In this document: piece by piece, positions 1 to 4,568 of the stretch
How positions within the stretch are numbered: position 1 is the first letter of the stretch
Layout of the letters: each line of letters begins with the position of its first letter
Origin: Alphaproteobacteria bacterium
Lineage (GTDB): Bacteria > Pseudomonadota > Alphaproteobacteria > Rhodobacterales > Rhodobacteraceae
Reading direction: 5' to 3'
Assembly (NCBI GenBank): GCA_030425945.1
Contig: JAUHZL010000071.1
Location: forward strand, 1 to 9,821
DNA: 9,821 nucleotides
The notes under the pieces: generated by a model
The model's input: only the letters and a program-made list of their open reading frames with translations
Told to the model about the DNA's origin: nothing
Databases searched by the model: none
Program-made: the position numbers and the translations under genes

Positions 1-103
1 CCTGCTCACCGCGTCGTTGCGCGGCATGGGGCCTATTGGGTTGCCCCTTTCCCTGCATTGTTGCCAGTATGCGCCGAGCCTGCAATGCGCCGGGAGGGGC
101 GAG

Positions 104-1090
104 ATGCCATCAGAGCGGTTGAGTGTTGTCGTGACGCGACGGTTGCCGGAACCGGTCGAGACGCGGCTGAAGGAACTTTTCGACGTCGAGCTGAGCGAGG
201 CGGACGAGAAGCTGGACCGCGAGGCGCTGGTGTCGGCGATGAAACGGGCCGATGTGCTGGTGCCCTGCGTCACCGACCAGATCGACGGGGCGATGCTGGC
301 GCAGGCGGGCGACCGGCTGAAGCTGATCGCCAACTACGGCGCGGGCGTCGACCACATCGACGTGACCACGGCCCGGCAGCGCGGCATCCATGTCTCGAAC
401 ACGCCGGGCGTTCTGACCGACGACACCGCCGACATGACGATCGCGCTGATGCTCGCTGTGACCCGGCGGATCCCCGAGGGCCTCGCCGTCATGCAGGAGG
501 GGCGCTGGACCGGCTGGTCGCCCACCGCGATGCTCGGCGGCCGGATCGGCGGCAAGCGGCTGGGCATCCTCGGGATGGGGCAGATCGGCCAGGCGGTCGC
601 ACGCCGGGCGCGGGCCTTCGGGATGCAGATCCACTACCACAACCGGCGACGGCTGCACCGGGACATCGAGGCCGCGCACGAGGCGACCTGGTGGGAGAGC
701 CTCGACCAGATGGTCAGCCGGGTCGACGTGCTGTCGATCAACTGCCCGCACACGCCCTCGACCTTCCACCTGATGAACGCGCGGCGGCTGAAGCTGCTGA
801 AGCCCTCGGCGGTGATCGTGAACACCTCGCGCGGCGAGGTGATCGACGAGAACGCGCTGACCCGGATGCTGCGCGCGGGCGAGCTGGGCGGGGCGGGCCT
901 CGACGTCTTCGAGCGCGGCCACGAGGTGAACCCGCGCCTGCGCGAACTGCCCAACGTGGTGCTCCTGCCGCACATGGGCTCGGCCACCCGCGAGGGGCGG
1001 ATCGAGATGGGCGAGAAGGTCATCATCAACATCAAGACCTTCGCCGACGGCCACCGCCCGCCGGACCTGGTGGTGCCGAGCATGCTGTAA
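104..1090 (+). CDS. D-2-hydroxyacid dehydrogenase (glyoxylate/hydroxypyruvate reductase-like)
   Basis: This 328-residue cytosolic NAD(P)-dependent enzyme belongs to the D-isomer-specific 2-hydroxyacid dehydrogenase family, whose members reduce glyoxylate, hydroxypyruvate or similar 2-oxoacids. The split catalytic domain carries NYGAGVDHID at 77-86. The Rossmann domain shows GxGxxG at residues 157-162 (GMGQIG). The stretch NRRR at 180-183 follows the second strand; several basic residues there usually favour NADPH. The catalytic Arg is R243 (NTSRG) and the catalytic His is H290 (LLPHMGSAT). Unusually, the position that normally holds the third catalytic residue, the Glu of the FExEP motif, is Gly272 here, with E270 and E274 beside it. 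I chose the ATG at 104 because GGGAGGGG (92-99) precedes it at good spacing. The frame stays open back to position 17, but that extension does not look like the family. Length is typical. The exact substrate is not determinable from sequence; glyoxylate/hydroxypyruvate is an inference from overall similarity. Confidence 0.93.
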   Translation: MPSERLSVVVTRRLPEPVETRLKELFDVELSEADEKLDREALVSAMKRADVLVPCVTDQIDGAMLAQAGDRLKLIANYGAGVDHIDVTTARQRGIHVSNTPGVLTDDTADMTIALMLAVTRRIPEGLAVMQEGRWTGWSPTAMLGGRIGGKRLGILGMGQIGQAVARRARAFGMQIHYHNRRRLHRDIEAAHEATWWESLDQMVSRVDVLSINCPHTPSTFHLMNARRLKLLKPSAVIVNTSRGEVIDENALTRMLRAGELGGAGLDVFERGHEVNPRLRELPNVVLLPHMGSATREGRIEMGEKVIINIKTFADGHRPPDLVVPSML

Positions 1091-1108
1091 CCCCGGCGGG
1101 GCACCGGG

Positions 1109-1135
1109 CACGGCGGCTGCGCCGTGAGTATTTTT
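1109..1135 (+). terminator. Terminator-like hairpin after the hydroxyacid dehydrogenase gene
   Basis: A perfect 7-bp stem, CACGGCG (1109-1115) and CGCCGTG (1120-1126), closes a GCTG loop. It is followed by AGTA and then TTTTT (1131-1135), as in an intrinsic terminator. The next gene starts only 27 bases after the T run. Either some transcripts read through into it, or that gene has its own promoter in a very small space. Confidence 0.6.
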
Positions 1136-1147
1136 GCCAAGAAGAAG
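1126..1147 (+). repeat. GAGTATTTTT intergenic motif (Rhodobacterales-type)
   Basis: The stretch beginning GAGTATTTTTGCCAAG and ending in a purine-rich AAGAAG run is an AT-rich island in a 70% GC window, sitting directly on the 3' arm of the preceding hairpin. From memory, very similar GAGTATTTTTGnnAAGAnGAAG strings recur between genes throughout Rhodobacterales genomes. Only one copy is present here, so repetition cannot be shown from this window. Because it begins with an in-frame GTG (1124), it can be mistaken for the start of the next gene and would add a spurious Lys/Arg-rich N-terminus. Confidence 0.45.
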
Positions 1148-1162
1148 AGGGAGGGGCGTGCC

Positions 1163-2236
1163 GTGGAGGCCGACTTTCTGGTGATCGGCGGGGGCATTGC
1201 GGGCACCTCGGTCGGGGCGCGGCTGGCCGAGCTGGGCCGGGTCGTGCTGGTCGAGGCGGAGCCGGCGCTGGGCTACCATGCCTCCGGGCGCTCGGCCGCG
1301 CTGTTCGAGGTCAGCTATGGGCTGCCGGCCACCCTGGCGCTGAACCGGGCGAGCGCGGACTGGTTCCACGCCTCGGGCCTCCTGGCGCCGCGGGGGCTGA
1401 TGCTGGTCGGCGGGCCGGGGCAGGAGGACCGCTTCGCGGCCGATGCCGCGGCGATGGGCCTGACACCGCTGACGCCGGCGGAGGCCCGCGCGATGGTGCC
1501 GATCCTGCATCCCGAGACGGCGACGCTGACCGCCTGGCACGACGCGGCCTGGGACATCGACACCGACCGCATGATCCAGGCCTTCGCGCGCGAGGTGCGC
1601 GCGGCGGGGGAGGTGGTGCAAGGCGCGCGGGTCAGCGCGATCCGGCGGACGAGGGACGGCTGGGCGGTGACCGCGGGCGGGCGCGAGATCTCTGCGCGGG
1701 TGCTGGTCAATGCCGCCGGGGCTTGGGCCGACGGCGTGGCGGAGATGGCCGGGATCGGGCCGCTGGGCATCCGGCCGCTGCGGCGGTCGATGGCGCGGCT
1801 GGCTGCGCCCGGCGGGCTGGACGTGTCGGGCTGGCCGATGCTGCTGGGCGTCGGCGAGGACTGGTACGCCAAGCCCGATGCCGGGGCGCTGCTGGTGTCG
1901 CCCGCCGAGGAGGACCCGAGCCCGCCGATGGATGCCTGGGCCGACGACATGGTGCTGGCCGAGGGGCTGGCGCGCTACGAGGCGCATGTGACCGAACCGG
2001 TGACGCGGCCGCTCGCCACCTGGGCGGGGCTGCGCAGCTTCGCGCCGGACCGCACGCTGGTGCTGGGACCCGATCCGCGCGATGCGGGGTTCGTGTGGAT
2101 GGCGGGGCAGGGCGGCTACGGGTTCCAGACCGCGCCCGCGGCCAGCCGCCTGGTGGCGGACCGGGTGGCGGGCCGGGCGCCCGCGCTGGCGGCGGCCGAG
2201 GTGGCGGCCCTCGCCCCCGACCGGTTCGTCGCATGA
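1163..2236 (+). CDS. FAD-dependent D-amino-acid dehydrogenase, DauA-like (D-arginine dehydrogenase family)
   Basis: This 357-residue flavoenzyme of the DAO superfamily would oxidise an amine or D-amino acid to an imino acid, which hydrolyses to an oxoacid and ammonia. The FAD-binding GGGIAG lies at residues 9-14. The signature YHASGRSAA (38-46), the FAD-domain VNAAGAW (182-188) and C-terminal GQGGYGFQ (315-322) closely follow Pseudomonas D-arginine dehydrogenase as I recall it. The residues that hold the substrate carboxylate and amine there correspond to Y52, R208, Y235, R291 and G318, all kept. The position of its side-chain-binding Glu87 is Leu79, and the His48 and Thr50 positions are Leu47 and Glu49, so the substrate is probably not arginine. 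I start at GTG 1163, behind GAGGGAGGGG (1147-1156); the frame also opens at GTG 1124, which would begin inside a hairpin. The stop overlaps the next ATG (ATGA), suggesting translational coupling. No membrane anchor is seen. Confidence 0.88.
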   Translation: MEADFLVIGGGIAGTSVGARLAELGRVVLVEAEPALGYHASGRSAALFEVSYGLPATLALNRASADWFHASGLLAPRGLMLVGGPGQEDRFAADAAAMGLTPLTPAEARAMVPILHPETATLTAWHDAAWDIDTDRMIQAFAREVRAAGEVVQGARVSAIRRTRDGWAVTAGGREISARVLVNAAGAWADGVAEMAGIGPLGIRPLRRSMARLAAPGGLDVSGWPMLLGVGEDWYAKPDAGALLVSPAEEDPSPPMDAWADDMVLAEGLARYEAHVTEPVTRPLATWAGLRSFAPDRTLVLGPDPRDAGFVWMAGQGGYGFQTAPAASRLVADRVAGRAPALAAAEVAALAPDRFVA

Positions 2237-2895
2237 GCCGGAAGCTGAGCCTGCCCGACGGCCCGGCGCTGGGCGCGCAGGCGGGCAAGCTGGACGCGCC
2301 CTCGGCCCGGCGCAACCTCGAGCCGCTGCTGGCGGCGCTGGCGGGACGGCTGCCCGATAAGGGGCGTGCGCTGGAATTGGCCAGCGGCACGGGACAGCAT
2401 GTCGTGGCCTTTGCCCGGGCCCATCCGGGCCTTCGCTGGACCCCGTCGGATGTCGAGATGGCGCGGCTCGCCTCGATCGCGGCCTGGGCCGAGGAGGCGG
2501 GTCTGCCCAATCTCGCGGGGCCGGTGCGCCTCGATGCCTGTGCCGAGGGCTGGGCCGCGCGGCGCGGACCGGTCGACGTGCTGGTGCTGGTGAATTTGCT
2601 GCACCTGATCTCGGACGCCGAGATGGCGGTGCTTCTCGACGAGGCCGAGCAGGCGCTCGCCCCGGGCGGGGTCTTCGCGCTCTACGGGCCGTTCCTGCGC
2701 GGCGGGGTCGCGACCAGCGCCGGGGATGCGACTTTCGACGCCAGCCTGCGGGCGCAGGACCCGGCGATCGGGTACAAGGACGCGCAGGACGTCACGGATG
2801 TCGCGGGCGCGCTCGGGCTGGCGGTGGAGTGGGTCGGGATGCCCGCCAACAACCTGCTGTTCCTGTTGCGCAAGCCCGTGCGGGCCGGGGTTTGA
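2233..2895 (+). CDS. DUF938 family SAM-dependent methyltransferase
   Basis: This 220-residue cytosolic protein has a class I methyltransferase fold. SAM-binding motif I is LELASGTGQH (47-56), followed by PSDVE at 71-75 in the acidic-loop region, NLLHLI at 121-126, PGG at 144-146 and YGPFLRGG at 151-158. The N-terminal PSARRN (23-28) and the C-terminal MPANNLLFLLRK are family hallmarks. This combination marks the DUF938/METTL26-like family, whose natural substrate is not established. The start is the ATG at 2233, overlapping the stop of the upstream flavoenzyme gene by four bases, so the two are probably co-translated. The partnership with a D-amino-acid dehydrogenase suggests a small-molecule substrate, but that is speculation. 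Length is normal for the family. Confidence 0.9.
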   Translation: MSRKLSLPDGPALGAQAGKLDAPSARRNLEPLLAALAGRLPDKGRALELASGTGQHVVAFARAHPGLRWTPSDVEMARLASIAAWAEEAGLPNLAGPVRLDACAEGWAARRGPVDVLVLVNLLHLISDAEMAVLLDEAEQALAPGGVFALYGPFLRGGVATSAGDATFDASLRAQDPAIGYKDAQDVTDVAGALGLAVEWVGMPANNLLFLLRKPVRAGV

Positions 2896-2905
2896 TCCGG
2901 GTCAA
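2892..2905. promoter_or_regulatory. FNR/FixK-like box TTGATCCGGGTCAA
   Basis: The sequence has perfect TTGA and TCAA half-sites separated by six bases, matching the general CRP/FNR-family dyad (TTGA-N6-TCAA). It differs from the FnrL-type TTGAT-N4-ATCAA only at one inner base. It overlaps the methyltransferase stop codon, and its centre lies about 67 bases before the ATG of the downstream AhpD-like gene, a distance compatible with activation of that gene. No convincing -10 element is visible between them. Single short sites occur by chance, so confidence is moderate. Confidence 0.45.
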
Positions 2906-2925
2906 GGCGGGGTCCCGCGCGGTCT

Positions 2926-2955
2926 GGTCAGTGCGGGGGTGACCCCACACTGACC
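2926..2955. promoter_or_regulatory. 12-bp dyad / hairpin directly upstream of the AhpD-like gene
   Basis: GGTCAGTG (2926-2933) is exactly complementary to CACTGACC (2948-2955). Inside them, after one C/A mismatch, GGGG pairs with CCCC around a GTGA loop, giving 12 bp in total. No T run follows, so it is not a classical terminator. Its 3' arm ends next to the GAGGA ribosome binding site (2956-2960) of the gene at 2966. It may be an operator, an mRNA 5'-end stabiliser or a translation-control hairpin. Confidence 0.5.
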
Positions 2956-2965
2956 GAGGACCGAC

Positions 2966-3319
2966 ATGACCTGGACTGCCAAACGCGATGCGATGAAACC
3001 GGCCCTGCGCGCCCTGACCGCCGCCATTCCCGAGACCGCGCGCGCCTTCGCGGCGCTGGGCAAGACGGTGAAGACCGACGGCGCGCTCGACGTCGCCACC
3101 AAGGAGCTGGTGGCGATCGGCATCGCCGTCTCGCAGCGCTGCGAGCCCTGCATCACCTTCCACGTCGAGGCATTCCTGCGCGCCGGCGGCCGCCGCGAGG
3201 CGCTGGCCGAGGCGCTGGGCATGGCGGTCCAGATGGGCGGCGGGCCGTCGCTGATGTATTCCGCCAAGGCGCTGGAATGTTTCGATGAATTTGCGGTTCC
3301 CGCACAGGCCGCAGAATAA
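2966..3319 (+). CDS. AhpD-like / carboxymuconolactone decarboxylase-fold protein
   Basis: This 117-residue, probably oligomeric, all-helical cytosolic protein belongs to the CMD/AhpD-like family. It carries the CxxCxxxH redox motif C59-E-P-C62-I-T-F-H66. E47, in the segment TKELVAIGIAVS, sits at the conserved acidic position that helps activate the cysteine in AhpD. This motif indicates a thiol peroxidase/disulfide reductase type of chemistry rather than lactone decarboxylation, since true decarboxylases lack the cysteine pair. Start is ATG 2966 with GAGGA at 2956-2960. The gene stands alone between a methyltransferase and an exported EF-hand protein. The FNR-like box and dyad upstream suggest control by oxygen or redox state, but this is an inference. 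The physiological substrate and reductant cannot be named. Confidence 0.88.
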   Translation: MTWTAKRDAMKPALRALTAAIPETARAFAALGKTVKTDGALDVATKELVAIGIAVSQRCEPCITFHVEAFLRAGGRREALAEALGMAVQMGGGPSLMYSAKALECFDEFAVPAQAAE

Positions 3320-3358
3320 CTGGAAAAACCGCGACGGAATGCCGGGCGTGATGCGTGA

Positions 3359-3385
3359 CATGGTCAACAATCAACAAGGACCATG
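3359..3385. promoter_or_regulatory. Inverted repeat with internal TCAACAA tandem, in the EF-hand gene leader
   Basis: CATGGTC (3359-3365) and GACCATG (3379-3385) are perfect 7-base inverted arms separated by 13 bases. Within this segment TCAACAA occurs twice back to back (3364-3370 and 3371-3377). The block is AT-richer than its surroundings and ends at the ribosome binding site of the gene at 3399. It could be an operator or an mRNA leader hairpin. No assignable sigma-70 promoter was found in 3320-3398. Confidence 0.35.
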
Positions 3386-3398
3386 AAAGGATATGCTC

Positions 3399-4004
3399 AT
3401 GTCTGCCCCGAAAACGCTCCTCGTTCTCGCCCTGCTCGTGCCGCTCGGCACCGCGCCCGTGCTGGCCCAGTCCATGCAGGATCATGTCCCCGGCGGGGAT
3501 TTCCTGCAGAACTGGGATCTCGACGCCGATGGCCAGGTGACGCTGGCCGAGGTTGCCGCCAAGCGCGGGGACATCTTCGCGATGATCGATGCCGATGGCA
3601 GCGGGTCCCTCGAGGCCGCCGAGTTCGCCGAGTTCGACCGGATGCGCGCCGACCAGCACGCGGCCAAGGGGCAGGGCGGCAACGGTCCGGGCGACGAGAT
3701 GATGTCGCTCGCGGCCAATGACGGGAACGGCGACGGCAGCGTCAGTCTGGCCGAGTTCGCCGCGCAGGATGCGGCCTTCCTCGCGGCGATGGACCGCTCG
3801 GGCGATGGCGTCCTGACCGGCGACGATTTCGGTCCGGGCGCGCGCGGACAGGGTCAGGGCCGGATGGGCCAGGCCGGGCAGGGCCATGACGGCGCCCAGC
3901 ACGGGGCGGGCCAGGGCCGGATGGCCGGGGCTGCCCATGGCGACGGGCAACACGGCATGGGTCGCGGCGGCGAAGGGCCCTGGTGGGCGTTCTGGCGTGG
4001 CTGA
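3399..4004 (+). CDS. Exported calcium-binding protein with four EF-hands and a Gly/Gln/His-rich tail
   Basis: This 201-residue protein begins with a Sec signal peptide (about residues 1-23, likely cut after APVLA). Four EF-hand loops follow: DLDADGQVTLAE (40-51), DADGSGSLEAAE (64-75), DGNGDGSVSLAE (108-119) and DRSGDGVLTGDD (132-143). All have acidic or Asn residues at the calcium positions; the last ends in Asp instead of Glu, which may favour magnesium or weaken calcium binding. Residues from about 145 form a low-complexity Gly/Gln/His/Met tail with an imperfect 19-residue tandem duplication (QGRM...QHG), ending in PWWAFWRG. I chose ATG 3399 over ATG 3393 because GAAAGGA (3385-3391) is correctly spaced only for the former. 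The likely location is the periplasm. Role unknown; calcium buffering or sensing is the obvious guess, with the His/Met tail perhaps binding another metal. Confidence 0.9.
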   Translation: MSAPKTLLVLALLVPLGTAPVLAQSMQDHVPGGDFLQNWDLDADGQVTLAEVAAKRGDIFAMIDADGSGSLEAAEFAEFDRMRADQHAAKGQGGNGPGDEMMSLAANDGNGDGSVSLAEFAAQDAAFLAAMDRSGDGVLTGDDFGPGARGQGQGRMGQAGQGHDGAQHGAGQGRMAGAAHGDGQHGMGRGGEGPWWAFWRG

Positions 4005-4013
4005 GACGCTGAC

Positions 4014-4063
4014 ACCTGCGTGACGCAGGTCGGGACCGGGGCGGCCGTTGCGGCGGCCCCGGT
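4014..4063 (+). terminator. Tandem GC-rich hairpins after the EF-hand gene
   Basis: Hairpin one pairs ACCTGCG (4014-4020) with CGCAGGT (4024-4030) around TGA. Hairpin two pairs ACCGGGGC (4035-4042) with GCCCCGGT (4056-4063), and an inner four-base stem (4044-4047 with 4051-4054) closes on TTG. Only four bases separate the hairpins and neither has a T tract. They may act as a weak or Rho-assisted terminator, a 3'-end stabiliser, or a processing point between the two exported-protein genes. Confidence 0.45.
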
Positions 4064-4122
4064 TGCATTGCGCGCCGCGCTGGGGTTCCGTGAAGGCCAC
4101 GCGATTCTGACCGGAGACCCCG

Positions 4123-4554
4123 ATGCGCCGCTCCCTGACCCTCGCCCTGACGCTTTCCGCCGCCGTCGCCGCGCCCGCCTTCGCCAACGAGGCGGTCGAC
4201 CGGTTCGAGGCGGCGTCCGAGACGATGGGCAGCAAGATCAACGCGGCCCTGCTGGCCGAGAATCCGGCGCTGGAGGGCAAGCTGCCCGACGTGACCTGGG
4301 ACGACGCCCACAGGCAGGCCGGGGCCTGCATCCTGTCGACCGTCGCGCAGGAAGCGGGCACGGGCGCGATGACCCAGCTGATCACCGGGCTGGAGGCCGC
4401 CGCGGCGAAAACCTACCGCACGCTGGCCGAGATCAGCGCCGCGCAGACCACCTCGGTGGACGGCATCACGCCGAACCGGCTGCAGGAGATCACCGACAGT
4501 TGCGGCATGACCGCGCTGAGCATGCAGCGCATGCAGGCGGCGATGGGTAACTGA
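4123..4554 (+). CDS. Small exported protein of unknown function
   Basis: I do not recognise this 143-residue protein. It has a clear Sec signal peptide (MRRSLTLALTLSAAVAAPAFA, cleavage probably after residue 21). The mature part of about 120 residues is predicted to be mostly helical. Two cysteines, C69 (AGACIL) and C127 (DSCGMT), could form a periplasmic disulfide. Segments QLITGLEAAAAKTYRTLAEIS and TALSMQRMQAAM look amphipathic. Start is ATG 4123 with GGAG at 4113-4116, six bases away. It lies downstream of the EF-hand gene behind two hairpins and converges on a minus-strand gene. It resembles, in size and layout, uncharacterised periplasmic proteins common in Rhodobacteraceae, but I cannot assign a domain. 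Confidence 0.8.
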   Translation: MRRSLTLALTLSAAVAAPAFANEAVDRFEAASETMGSKINAALLAENPALEGKLPDVTWDDAHRQAGACILSTVAQEAGTGAMTQLITGLEAAAAKTYRTLAEISAAQTTSVDGITPNRLQEITDSCGMTALSMQRMQAAMGN

Positions 4555-4568
4555 GGCGCCCGCCTCAG
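4551..4568. terminator. Palindrome at the convergent gene ends
   Basis: CTGAGGC (4551-4557) and GCCTCAG (4562-4568) form a perfect 7-bp stem with a GCCC loop. The two convergent stop codons lie symmetrically in its arms: TGA at 4552-4554 on the plus strand and TGA at 4567-4565 on the minus strand. There is no T tract on either side. A bidirectional 3'-end or stalling structure is plausible, but efficient intrinsic termination is not assured. Confidence 0.45.

Noticed and set aside
41..70. Possible sigma-70 promoter TTGCCC-N18-CAGTAT before the first gene
   Set aside because: The -10 matches only three of six bases and the upstream context is cut off by the window edge.
17..103. N-terminal extension of the hydroxyacid dehydrogenase
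   Set aside because: Not family-like, and the ATG at 104 has a good ribosome binding site at 92-99.
110..1987. 625-codon minus-strand open frame
   Set aside because: Arg/His/Pro-rich composition, no motifs, antisense to two clear enzymes; a high-GC shadow.
58..2895. Long open frame of 945 codons spanning three genes in the frame of the methyltransferase
   Set aside because: Upstream of 2233 it is an Arg/Gly/Ala/Pro-rich shadow of the two real genes; only 2233-2895 has family motifs and a proper start.
3292..3331. GCGGTT/AACCGC pairing around the end of the AhpD-like gene as a terminator
   Set aside because: The arms are only 6 bp with a 28-base loop and no T tract, so chance is likely.
3383..3721. 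Upstream ATG (3383) opening a 112-codon frame overlapping the EF-hand gene
   Set aside because: No ribosome binding site of its own and an Arg-rich shadow translation; its first codons are the ribosome binding site of the real gene.
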